This document shows, piece after piece, positions 15,976 through 23,882 of a stretch of 34,794 nucleotides of DNA; positions within the stretch are counted from its first letter, which is position 1; each line of letters opens with the position of its first letter. The notes under the pieces are model-generated. The model was not told the DNA's origin, searched no databases, and saw only the letters and a list, made by a program, of their open reading frames with translations. This stretch comes from W1P20-047 sp045118335 (lineage in GTDB: Bacteria; Actinomycetota; Coriobacteriia; Coriobacteriales; Eggerthellaceae). The translations under genes were made by a program, and so were the position numbers. Where the stretch lies: positions 1 to 34,794 of the forward strand of contig JBGUXY010000058.1 in NCBI GenBank assembly GCA_045118335.1. The letters are read 5' to 3'.

Positions 15976-16968
15976 CTAGTCCGGCCAGGTGTAGAGCACA
16001 TGGTCGCCGAATTCCTCGGAAAGAACCGGCTTGACGGAGTACTCGAGCGGATAAATGCCGTCTTTGCCAAACCACTTGTCGTAGATTTCGTCATAGGTAC
16101 CGTTGGCCATGAGCGTCTGCAGAGCGAAGCTGACCTCGTCACGCCATTCGCTGTCGTTGCTGGGAACGCCGATGCCATAGAGGCTGCCGCTGTAGAAGCT
16201 GCCCAGGACCTCGAAGTCGCCGGCATCTTCACCGGCAACGCCCTGGCAGATGAGGCTGTCTTGCGTGAAGGCGTCGACCTTGCCGTCCTTCAGCGCCTGG
16301 AAGCAGGCCGCATTGCCCTGATATTCCTCGATGATGGGAGCTTCACCGCCGTTTTCGGTGATGTATTTCTCAACGGCCTTGTAGGCGCTGGAACCCTGGT
16401 CGACGGCAATCTTCTTGCCAGCCAGATCCATCATGTCGTTGAATTCGCCCTTGCGCACGAAGGCAACCTTGCCATCCCAGATGTAGGAGGGCTCGGCGAA
16501 GTCGATCTGCTCTTCGCGGTCGATGGTGTGGCTCAGGTTCGTGATGGACATGTCAACGGTGCCGTTAGCCAGATAGGACAGACGGGTGTCGTTGTTCACT
16601 TCCACGAACTCCACCTCGACGCCCATTTCGTCGGCCAGAGCCTGGGCGAGGTCGAGGTCGAAGCCGACCCAATTGCCGTCATCGTCCAGATAGTTCATCG
16701 GCGGGTTGTTGTTGCCAGTGCCAACACGCACGACTCCAGACTCGTGAACCTTGGCGGAGGTGCCGCCAGCGGGCGCAGCTGCGGCCTCGTCGGCTTCGGC
16801 AGCCTCATCGGCAGTTGCAGTTTCCTCGGCGTTCACGGCCTGTTCCGTTGTGGCTTCGTCGGTAGCCGCAGGCTCGCTTTCGCTGGAGCCGCATGCCCAC
16901 AGCACGCCAGCCAAGGCCACGCAGCTAAAGGCAGCCACGATGGCCTTCTTGACAGTGTTCTTCCTCAT
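15976..16968 (-). CDS. Polar amino-acid (probably glutamate/aspartate) ABC transporter substrate-binding lipoprotein
   Basis: This 330-aa secreted receptor captures the amino acid and delivers it to the permeases. A basic N-terminus and hydrophobic stretch end at a lipobox-like LWAC, with Cys26 as the likely lipidated residue; the Trp at -2 is unusual. A low-complexity Glu/Ala/Thr linker (about 27-72) follows, then a family 3 binding-protein domain. That domain has VRVGTGNNNPPMNYLDDDGN, VGFDLDLAQALADEMG, DMSITNLSHTIDREEQIDFA and, near the end, the IYDKWFGKDG element. The ligand class is inferred from the family. The ATG at 16968 has AAAGGAG eight bases upstream. It is the first gene of the operon, directly behind a strong promoter. 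Confidence 0.94.
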   Translation of the reverse strand: MRKNTVKKAIVAAFSCVALAGVLWACGSSESEPAATDEATTEQAVNAEETATADEAAEADEAAAAPAGGTSAKVHESGVVRVGTGNNNPPMNYLDDDGNWVGFDLDLAQALADEMGVEVEFVEVNNDTRLSYLANGTVDMSITNLSHTIDREEQIDFAEPSYIWDGKVAFVRKGEFNDMMDLAGKKIAVDQGSSAYKAVEKYITENGGEAPIIEEYQGNAACFQALKDGKVDAFTQDSLICQGVAGEDAGDFEVLGSFYSGSLYGIGVPSNDSEWRDEVSFALQTLMANGTYDEIYDKWFGKDGIYPLEYSVKPVLSEEFGDHVLYTWPD

Positions 16969-17105
16969 ATCGAGAACTCCTTTGATCCCTCTTTGCAGAT
17001 AAGAATGATTTCAGCCATGACACGATTGTCGCAAGGGCAGAAATCCACAACCATGATCATGACCAGTCTTAACCGAGATGCAGAATCGATTAAAGACAAT
17101 TGGCC

Positions 17106-17134
17106 ATTGTAGCCGTGCCAAAAACGCATATCAA
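17106..17134 (-). promoter_or_regulatory. Promoter of the amino-acid ABC transporter operon
   Basis: On the minus strand, TTGATA (17134-17129), a 17-base spacer and TACAAT (17111-17106) each match the sigma-70 consensus at five of six positions. The start should lie near 17099, giving a leader of about 130 bases. The leader contains a CATGATCATG palindrome; no known riboswitch was recognised. Confidence 0.8.
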
Positions 17135-17196
17135 CAACATTTTCGTTGCATTAGGTACTATTATCCACATAGATAATCTTGATAGTTTATCTGGCA

Positions 17197-19557
17197 TCAA
17201 CCGATCTTGACGATGGGAGCGTAGTCTTTCAGGAGCTTCTTCGTGGAACTGGTTTTGGCGAAATGCACGTACAGCATGTCGCCGTCGACCTTTTCCACCG
17301 TACCGCGGCCGAAGACCTTGTGGTTCACGGAATCGCCCGCTTTAAACGTCTGCGTGGCGCCGGACTTCTTTTCGGGCCCAGCGAATGCCTGTTCGCGGCG
17401 ATTGCCCCCCGATGCGCTCGACTGGCCGAACACGCGGCCACGCCCCGCTTCGCTGCCCGAACCGGAAATGCCACGACGGCTGCCGCGTTTTTCCCAACCC
17501 GTGCCGGAAAAGCCCGAAGAACCCAAGCCGCTGGTCTTTCGCAGATCCTTGGGTATTTCCATGAGAAAGCGCGATACGGGGTTGGCGTTCGTCTGGCCGA
17601 AGAGCGAGCGCGTCTGCGCACAGGTGAGATAGAGGTTCTTGCGAGCGCGCGTGATGGCCACATACGCCAGCCGCCGCTCCTCTTCCACGCCCTGCTTGTC
17701 GGTTATCGAGATCATGTGCGGGAAGATGCCCTCTTCCATGCCAGCCACGAACACGCAGTCGAATTCGAGGCCCTTGGAAGCATGCACGGTCATGAGCGTG
17801 ACCGCCGTGTTGTCGTCGCTTGCCGTGTCGAGGTCGGTGCGCAGCGCAACCCATTCGATGAAATCGGCAAGCGACTCCCCCGAAAGCACCCGGACCGGCT
17901 CATCGTCTCCCGCCGCGTTCTCCGACATAGGCGCCGCGAAGAACACCTCGTTTACTTCTGCGCCCTCTTCGGAATCGTCTTCTTCCAGCACGATTTCGTG
18001 AGTAGCCACATATTCGTCGACTACGCCCAAGAACTCCTTGATGTTTTCAATGCGGCCGCGGGCCTCGTCGGTGCCGGTATCCTCGAGTTCGCGCATGTAT
18101 CCGCTGCGGTCGACGATCATCTCGACCACGCGGCGCAGGTCGCCTTCCCAGGTGCTTGCCTCGGCAATCATCTGGGCGAATTCGCCCATGGAACGGCGCG
18201 TGCCCATGCGGATGGACTCGTCGGCCAGCTCGAGCTGCAGGGCATCCAAGAAGCTGCAGTCGCTTTCGCGTGCGCAAGCGTCGATGCGCTCGATGGTGGT
18301 CTTGCCGATGCCGCGCTTGGGCACGTTGATCACGCGCCTTGCGGCCATGTCGTCGGCGGGGTTCACGGCCAACGTGAGATAGGCCATGACGTGGCGGATT
18401 TCCTCGCGGTCGAAAAAGCGCGTGCCGCCCACGATGCGGTAGGGAACGCCCGCTCGCAGCAGCATGTCCTCGAGCATGCGGCTCTGGGCGTTGGTGCGGT
18501 AGAACACCGCCATCTGGTTGTAGCTTGTCCCCTGGCTGTGGCGCCGTTCGATCTCGCCGGCGATCCAACGTCCCTCGTCGCGCTCGTCGGTGGCCATGTA
18601 GACGTTTACCTTCGCGCCTTCGTCTTCGTTTGCCACCAGGCGCTTTTCCTTGCGGTTCATGTTGTTGGCGATCACCGCGTTTGCCGCAGCCAAGATGTTG
18701 CCGGTGGAGCGGTAGTTGCGCTCGAGCTTTACCGTGTGGGCATCGGGGTAATCTTTCTCGAAATCCAAGATGTTTCGGATATCGGCGCCACGCCAACTGT
18801 AAATGGACTGATCGTCGTCGCCCACCACCATGATGTTGCGGAACTTTTCCGCGAGCAGGTTCACGATCGCGTACTGAGCGTGGTTGGTGTCCTGATACTC
18901 ATCCACGAGCAGGTAGCGGAAGCGGTTCTGGTACGCTTCGCGCACATCGGGATGATGCCTGAGCAGCAGGTATGCGTAGACGAGCAGGTCATCGAAATCG
19001 AAGGCGTTTGCCGCTTTCAGGCGCTCCTGCAGGCGTTTGTATGCGCGGGCGGCCACCTTCGCGATGGGGTCGTTTGCCTGCTCCTCGAAATCCATCGGCA
19101 TGATCAACTCGTTTTTCGCCTGGGATATGCGGTTGCGAAGCGCATTCAAAGGAAAGCGCTTCGGGTCGATGTCGAGCTCGAGCATGATGTCTTTCATCAG
19201 GCGCTTCGAATCGCTGTCGTCGTAGATGGTGAAGCTGCGCGTAAAGCCCAGCCGCTCGCAATCGGCACGTAGAATGCGCACGCACATGCTGTGGAACGTG
19301 GAAACCCACATGCCGCGTGCCGCCGGACCGACAAGCGCCCCCAAACGCTCGCGCATTTCGGCTGCAGCCTTGTTGGTGAACGTGATGGCCAAAATCTCCC
19401 AGGGGGCCACACCTTCGTCCTGAACAAGATGAGCGATGCGATAGGTGAGCACGCGCGTCTTGCCGCTGCCAGCCCCCGCCAGCACCAGCAGGGGCCCCTC
19501 GGTGCACAGAACCGCCTCACGCTGTTCGGGGTTCAGGGAGTCTATGTCAAGAGCCAT
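17197..19557 (-). CDS. pcrA: ATP-dependent DNA helicase PcrA/UvrD
   Basis: This superfamily 1A 3'-5' helicase of 786 aa acts in nucleotide excision repair and in removing stalled complexes. Helicase motifs in order are Q motif LNPEQREAVL, Walker A GAGSGKT (28-34), ITFTNKAAAEMRERL, Walker B DEYQDTN, GDDDQSIYSWRGAD, the NYRST region, VMTVHASKGLEFDCVFVAG and EEERRLAYVAITRA. A Ser/Gly-rich linker leads to a C-terminal Tudor-like module (AGDSVNHKVFGRGTVEKVDG) that binds RNA polymerase in PcrA (known). The ATG at 19557 has AAAGGTGG upstream; a 20-codon upstream open extension is not supported. Two stems lie in the region before the start. Confidence 0.96.
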   Translation of the reverse strand: MALDIDSLNPEQREAVLCTEGPLLVLAGAGSGKTRVLTYRIAHLVQDEGVAPWEILAITFTNKAAAEMRERLGALVGPAARGMWVSTFHSMCVRILRADCERLGFTRSFTIYDDSDSKRLMKDIMLELDIDPKRFPLNALRNRISQAKNELIMPMDFEEQANDPIAKVAARAYKRLQERLKAANAFDFDDLLVYAYLLLRHHPDVREAYQNRFRYLLVDEYQDTNHAQYAIVNLLAEKFRNIMVVGDDDQSIYSWRGADIRNILDFEKDYPDAHTVKLERNYRSTGNILAAANAVIANNMNRKEKRLVANEDEGAKVNVYMATDERDEGRWIAGEIERRHSQGTSYNQMAVFYRTNAQSRMLEDMLLRAGVPYRIVGGTRFFDREEIRHVMAYLTLAVNPADDMAARRVINVPKRGIGKTTIERIDACARESDCSFLDALQLELADESIRMGTRRSMGEFAQMIAEASTWEGDLRRVVEMIVDRSGYMRELEDTGTDEARGRIENIKEFLGVVDEYVATHEIVLEEDDSEEGAEVNEVFFAAPMSENAAGDDEPVRVLSGESLADFIEWVALRTDLDTASDDNTAVTLMTVHASKGLEFDCVFVAGMEEGIFPHMISITDKQGVEEERRLAYVAITRARKNLYLTCAQTRSLFGQTNANPVSRFLMEIPKDLRKTSGLGSSGFSGTGWEKRGSRRGISGSGSEAGRGRVFGQSSASGGNRREQAFAGPEKKSGATQTFKAGDSVNHKVFGRGTVEKVDGDMLYVHFAKTSSTKKLLKDYAPIVKIG

Positions 19558-19597
19558 GGCCCCACCTTTCCTCTTCGCTGGTCTGGCGCAAGCTGCC

Positions 19598-19632
19598 GGA
19601 TGAGTCATCTGCTGCAAGCAGCCGACTCATCC
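19598..19632 (-). other. Hairpin in the pcrA upstream region
   Basis: GGATGAGT (19598-19605) is exactly complementary to ACTCATCC (19625-19632), and inside it GCTG pairs with CAGC around CAAG. It sits about 40 bases before the pcrA start codon. There is no T-run after it on either strand, so it is more likely a leader element than a terminator. Confidence 0.6.
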
Positions 19633-19652
19633 ACATCAAGAACAGCAATAAA

Positions 19653-19684
19653 GGAGTCCCCGCCGAAACGTAGGCGAGGACCCC
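19653..19684 (-). terminator. Probable terminator between the acylphosphatase and pcrA genes
   Basis: GGAGTCCCCGCC and GGCGAGGACCCC pair over ten of twelve positions around an eight-base loop. Read in the gene direction (minus), the stem is followed by TTTATTGCTGTTCTTG, a loose T-rich tail. It would end transcripts from the upstream minus-strand genes or attenuate entry into pcrA. Confidence 0.6.
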
Positions 19685-19817
19685 GAAGTGTTTCTAGCTC
19701 CTATAGTAGCAAGCTCCATGGAGTTTCACAGCACAACCATGAAATCAGAAAACCCTGTCCCATTATTGGGAAATGCCAATATGAGTCAGCCAGCTACGGG
19801 CACGTGACTCACGCAAC

Positions 19818-20099
19818 TTATCGCACGCGAAAGCCCCACTCGCCTTTCGCCACTGGCAGGGTCTCGCAGTCCATTCTTTCGATCCACACGTAACGACCCT
19901 GCTCGATTCCACCGATGACGCGGTCGATCTGCGACTCTTCGCCCTGGATTTCCATGGTAACCGTGCCGTCCCACTCGTTTTTCACCCAACCGGTGCACCC
20001 AACCGCAGTGGCGGCATGGTATGCGCGATAGCGAAATCCAACCCCCTGCACGGAGCCATGGAACGTGATGTGCTTGCGCGTTACGTCGTTTGATTTCAT
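19818..20099 (-). CDS. acyP: Acylphosphatase
   Basis: This small cytoplasmic enzyme hydrolyses carboxyl-phosphate bonds such as acetyl phosphate or 1,3-bisphosphoglycerate. The 93-aa product has the family length. It has the phosphate-binding loop GSVQGVGFRYRAYHAA with the catalytic Arg, and the catalytic Asn in GWVKNEWDGTV. The ATG at 20099 has a weak AGG upstream. A longer open frame to 20207 overlaps the zinc-ribbon gene and has no better signal, so it is rejected. It follows the zinc-ribbon gene by about 80 bases and may share its transcript. The biological role of bacterial acylphosphatases remains loosely defined. Confidence 0.93.
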   Translation of the reverse strand: MKSNDVTRKHITFHGSVQGVGFRYRAYHAATAVGCTGWVKNEWDGTVTMEIQGEESQIDRVIGGIEQGRYVWIERMDCETLPVAKGEWGFRVR

Positions 20100-20181
20100 G
20101 GAACCTCGTTTGCGATGGCGGTCATGACAGTTGAAACGAATCGATTGCCTCCGTCCCCTTTTAGCTCGAAACCCCTGGAAG

Positions 20182-21504
20182 CTAACCCGAATAAGTGTGG
20201 GATCCAAGCAGCGTGCCGTTTTGATCGTAGTAGCTCAGCGTCAACGTGATGGGGCTGTAACCAGTTTCGGCCTCGAGATTGGCTATGATGTCCTGCATGT
20301 CGGCAGTGTAGATGTCGAACTGGTTTTCGAGCTCGGACTGGATTGCGGCGATTTCCTCGTCGGTGAAGCTCCTGGCGATATCGACCCGGCATTCCAGGTC
20401 GTTGCCCGTGATGATCAGCGTGGCCTCGGCAGAAACGTCCGAATCCAAAGAGCTCGAGAAGCCTTCCTGAAACGCGGTTTCCATCATGGCGTACTCGCCT
20501 GGGTTCGCGTCGAAATACTCCTCGAGGGTTGCAGGGGACGATGAGCCCGAAGAGCCCGAAGACTCCGAGATAGCCAGGGTGTCGGCGATGGCATGCAGCT
20601 GGTCTTTGCCCTCTTGGTTGTCGTCGTCGCAGGTGCCAGACATCTGGACGAGGTTGCCTGACGGAGTGTCCATGCAGATAACCATCTCGTAACCATCTGC
20701 CATGTCTTCGCGATGGGTGACGACTTCCATGTACGCCGTCGGGTAGCCGCTAATCGAAGTGGTCTTGGCATTGCGCACTTCGGTGCCGGACATGTAACCA
20801 TACCACTCGGTTTTGTCTTCAAGCCACCTATCCGGATCGAACCCTTCGCTGGTACCGACGGAAGACACCATGCAGTCGACCCAGTACCCGTCTCCATATA
20901 GCGTGTAATCTACACCCGCGTCGAGCTCTTTTTCCTCCCAGCCGGCAGGAACGGTAAAGCTCACGCCTTCGTATTCGACCTGCGTGTCAGAAGTCAGCGC
21001 GGCGCCATCGCCACCGCTGGTGGAATCGATTGTTCCCGTGGGAGTTCCTCCCGTATCGCCATCGTTGCCAGATGGTTCTTCTCCACCACCGGAGAACAAC
21101 ACGATCGCCGCAAGAAGCGCGATGACCACGGCACCGGCGATCAGGCCGTACACGATTGGCTTCATCGGCTTTTTCGCCTTCGCCGGCTGGGAAGCGCCTG
21201 CAGCAACTGCCGCAGGAACGGCAGGCTGCGCCATCGCGGGTTGACCATAGGGCTGAGCCGGGATTGCCTGCGTGGCTGCACCCGTGAAAGCAGCCGGCTG
21301 GGATGTCGGGGCTGCCTGGGGCTGCTGGGGCTGTGCCACGGCGGGTTGCTGGTATTGAGAAGCAGCAGCTGGCTGGGGCTGCTGGGGCAAACCAGGTTGA
21401 CTCGCAGCATTTGGCGTAGCAGGTTGAGAACCGATCTTCGCCCCGCATCCAGTGCAGAAAACAGCGTCGTCGGGTATATTTGCTCCACATCCAGGACAAA
21501 TCAT
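20182..21504 (-). CDS. Zinc-ribbon membrane protein with Pro/Gln/Ala-rich linker and C-terminal DUF4854-like domain
   Basis: Function unknown. The 440-aa protein begins with a zinc ribbon (Cys3, Cys6, Cys17, Cys20 in CPGCG...CTGCG). A linker of about 90 residues rich in Pro, Gln and Ala follows, with repeated QPQQP and PAxAQP units, then a single transmembrane helix (about 117-138). Outside are a Gly/Thr/Ser-rich spacer, a globular part starting VEYEGVSFTVPAGWEEKE, a Ser/Gly linker and a C-terminal domain (about 330-440, TLEEYFDANPGEYAMMETAF) that resembles DUF4854; that name is from memory. The likely topology is ribbon inside, C-terminal domains outside. The ATG at 21504 has GAGGGG upstream. 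It is a paralogue of the next gene upstream. Confidence 0.85.
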   Translation of the reverse strand: MICPGCGANIPDDAVFCTGCGAKIGSQPATPNAASQPGLPQQPQPAAASQYQQPAVAQPQQPQAAPTSQPAAFTGAATQAIPAQPYGQPAMAQPAVPAAVAAGASQPAKAKKPMKPIVYGLIAGAVVIALLAAIVLFSGGGEEPSGNDGDTGGTPTGTIDSTSGGDGAALTSDTQVEYEGVSFTVPAGWEEKELDAGVDYTLYGDGYWVDCMVSSVGTSEGFDPDRWLEDKTEWYGYMSGTEVRNAKTTSISGYPTAYMEVVTHREDMADGYEMVICMDTPSGNLVQMSGTCDDDNQEGKDQLHAIADTLAISESSGSSGSSSPATLEEYFDANPGEYAMMETAFQEGFSSSLDSDVSAEATLIITGNDLECRVDIARSFTDEEIAAIQSELENQFDIYTADMQDIIANLEAETGYSPITLTLSYYDQNGTLLGSHTYSG

Positions 21505-21566
21505 GGTAGCCCCTCTCGTTGCATCTGGAAGAACTCATCTTCATTCGACTTCACGAATATACGACG

Positions 21567-21572
21567 ATTATA
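21567..21572 (-). promoter_or_regulatory. Candidate -10 for the zinc-ribbon/acylphosphatase genes
   Basis: The minus strand has a perfect TATAAT about 65 bases before the zinc-ribbon start codon. The -35 position (GGCAAT) is poor. The 190-base gap between the two zinc-ribbon genes makes a separate promoter plausible. Confidence 0.4.
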
Positions 21573-21695
21573 CCGCTCTACGAGAAATCATTGCCCGGCC
21601 ATGGCCATACCAGAAAACTTTTTCGCTCTTGGCTGCATGCGGTAGCAGGCGAAAGCAAACCTTGCCTTCAAGCCCCACACTCCTGTCGGTTGCCG

Positions 21696-22592
21696 CTACG
21701 AGAAGCTGATCGTATCCACGAATGAGCTGATCTGCTGCTTGACATCTTCGCTGTCGTTTGGGCAACTACACCACACATCAACCACCGAACCGCTCGGCGT
21801 GAGCATCTCGATGTCCATGTGATAGCTCTCGGAATCCTCTTCGGAAACCACCGACTCGATGCACGTCGCGGGGCAACCATCGATCTCGAACACCTTCGAG
21901 CCAAGCACTTCGGTATCGTCTTGCCCTTCCTTGTACTTCAAGGAAGCATCCATCGATTGCTCGAGATCGAAATACTCCGAGGTTTCCTCGGGAGCCCATA
22001 CCATGATGTTGCCCCAGGTGTCATCCCTGTAATAGCTCATGGTGCGATACCCAATCGCCAAATCGTAATCCCAGCCTTTGGGCGGCGTAAAGCGCACATC
22101 TCCCAGCTCGCCAATGCTGGAGCTAGAGGAATTCCCATCGGAGGGCTCGCCAGCTTCCGTCGGCGGCGTCTCGATTTCCGTCGGCGGCGTGTTAGCCGAA
22201 TCGCTTTCGCCACCACCAGGCTCGCTGCCCACGAGCAATGCGCATCTGCCGACCGCGAAAGCCAGTATCAGCGCCATGGCGGCAATCACGAACTTGCCCT
22301 TCTTTGCCTTCTTCTTGGCTACGCCCGGGCCGGTTTTCGCCGAGGAAACAGCGTCGATGGCCTGTTGCGCTTTCGCCTGCGAATCTGCACTCGAAGTATC
22401 GGTTGCTGCCCAAGAGCGCAAATCCCCTGACTCCGATTGCGACGGATACGCACTGGAAGATACGGACGTCGGTTCTAGCTGCAGTGGCACGGATGTATCC
22501 GCAACCGACATCGCCTCCACCATCTGCTCCCCGCATCCCGTGCAAAAGATTGCACCGTCGGGAAGATACGTACCGCATTTAGGACAGTTCAT
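21696..22592 (-). CDS. Zinc-ribbon membrane protein, paralogue lacking the C-terminal domain
   Basis: Function unknown. The 298-aa protein has the same plan as its downstream neighbour. It has an N-terminal zinc ribbon (Cys3, Cys6, Cys17, Cys20), a Ser-rich cytoplasmic linker, a basic patch KKKAKKGK, one transmembrane helix (about 101-122), an acidic Pro/Thr linker containing a duplicated TPPTE, and an external domain. That domain (FTPPKGWDYDL, then GCPATCIESVVSEEDSESYH, ending VKQQISSFVDTISFS) aligns with the VPAGW...YPTAYMEVV part of the neighbour, and both end in a helix before a conserved stop region. The extra C-terminal domain of the neighbour is absent. The ATG at 22592 follows AAGGGGG. 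It starts 36 bases after the PIN-like gene, so the two are probably co-transcribed. Confidence 0.83.
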   Translation of the reverse strand: MNCPKCGTYLPDGAIFCTGCGEQMVEAMSVADTSVPLQLEPTSVSSSAYPSQSESGDLRSWAATDTSSADSQAKAQQAIDAVSSAKTGPGVAKKKAKKGKFVIAAMALILAFAVGRCALLVGSEPGGGESDSANTPPTEIETPPTEAGEPSDGNSSSSSIGELGDVRFTPPKGWDYDLAIGYRTMSYYRDDTWGNIMVWAPEETSEYFDLEQSMDASLKYKEGQDDTEVLGSKVFEIDGCPATCIESVVSEEDSESYHMDIEMLTPSGSVVDVWCSCPNDSEDVKQQISSFVDTISFS

Positions 22593-22628
22593 GAAGCCCC
22601 CTTCTCACACCTAACCCCAGCGCATGCC

Positions 22629-23756
22629 CTATTGCTGACGCACGATATCCACGAGAGCGTCGTAGTGGGTTTTCACCTGATGGTACAAGACGCCTCCTTT
22701 ATCACGGCCCTCCAATTTCACGAAGTTGCGGTAGAGCTGCTGCTTGCTCTTCACGCCGTTGAGCGCCTGCATGACCGTCGAGAGCTGCTGCTGATCGAGC
22801 TCGATTGCGCCATCGGCCAACAGTGCCGCGATTTTCTCGCGCTTCCCAGACTTGCCCGAGCCGCGCGAACCGCGCGAGCCGCGCCTGCGGGGCTTGCCTA
22901 GCTTGGCACCCGCATAAGGAGCGACAACGCTTTGTTCGGCACCGGATTCCGTTTCGCAATCGCGAGCGCCAGCCTCAAGACCAGATGCGCTTTCGGGTTC
23001 CGCTTCGGCAATCGCGACGGAAACGGCTTGCGCAGTGTCTGCCTCGGCTGCAGACGCATCCTGTACGACATCCGCACCATCTAGAGCTTCAGCCGCAGCC
23101 TTGGACTTCGCACGCGAACGACGGGTGCGCGACTTCGATTTGGAACCGTTGTTTGCGGGAAGGTCTCCCTGCACGTTCGCCAGACGAACCACCGAGGGCA
23201 GCCCCAGGCGCTTGCCCATCTTGATGGCTGCATCGAATCCGCCATCGCCGCTGACGATGGCGTAGTCGAATGCAGGATCAGCCGTGCCGAACAGGGCCGT
23301 GACGAGCTGGAAGTCGAGCGCGTTGGGAGTGCCCGAATCGATTTCGACGAACTCGACGCGCGCCTCGCTTTTCAAGATGTCGATGGCCTGCTCGATATGA
23401 AACGTCTCGGCGGCTTGGCTGTAGAACACGAACACCTCATCGCCTGCAGAAAGCATGTCGATGCCCTTCAAGCCCGCACCACGCACGTTTTCGAAATCGA
23501 TGTAGTAGCGCATGGGTTTGCGCTCGTCGGCTGGAGCTTCTTTCGCAAAACCTACAGGGGCTTCCACAGATCGGACAACTGGAGCTGCGGTGGCATCGGC
23601 AGCTTGAGCGTCACGCGCCCGTTGAATTGAAGCTTCGTCAGTCGAGATAGCGAAAGCGCCCTCCTTTGGGCATGCATCAACCGAAGCGACGTTTCGCTGG
23701 GGATCTTTTTCGGGTTCGGCAAGAGCGTTCTGGTCGATTGGCTCTAGCTCGGACAT
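22629..23756 (-). CDS. PIN-like domain protein, putative nuclease with basic RG linker
   Basis: No characterised homologue is recognised. The 375-aa protein has a disordered N-terminus (1-80). A PIN/NYN-like domain (about 82-192) begins RYYIDFENVRGAGLKG and continues with ALDFQL and IVSGDGGFDAA; D87, E89, D148, D171 and D175 could form the acidic metal site. It then has a long Ala/Glu-rich linker with basic patches, an Arg/Gly/Ser-rich stretch (288-304) and a conserved-looking helical C-terminus (306-375). The architecture suggests a metal-dependent RNase with RNA-binding tails (inference). The ATG at 23756 has GGAGG six bases upstream; a seven-residue extension is rejected. A TACAAT candidate -10 lies at 23802-23807. 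Confidence 0.82.
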   Translation of the reverse strand: MSELEPIDQNALAEPEKDPQRNVASVDACPKEGAFAISTDEASIQRARDAQAADATAAPVVRSVEAPVGFAKEAPADERKPMRYYIDFENVRGAGLKGIDMLSAGDEVFVFYSQAAETFHIEQAIDILKSEARVEFVEIDSGTPNALDFQLVTALFGTADPAFDYAIVSGDGGFDAAIKMGKRLGLPSVVRLANVQGDLPANNGSKSKSRTRRSRAKSKAAAEALDGADVVQDASAAEADTAQAVSVAIAEAEPESASGLEAGARDCETESGAEQSVVAPYAGAKLGKPRRRGSRGSRGSGKSGKREKIAALLADGAIELDQQQLSTVMQALNGVKSKQQLYRNFVKLEGRDKGGVLYHQVKTHYDALVDIVRQQ

Positions 23757-23882
23757 GGCAAGCCTCCTGAGATGCATGTGTGCAGAATCATCGGTTGGGC
23801 TATTGTAATACGCCCAGACATTTCAAATCGCCATCTCAAGAAGGTTCGCACAACCCCGCGATGCGACGATCCAAGCCGTTTC

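Noticed and set aside
17179..19272. 697-codon open frame antisense to pcrA
   Set aside because: Composition is His/Val/Ala-rich shadow sequence; the minus-strand helicase has every motif intact.
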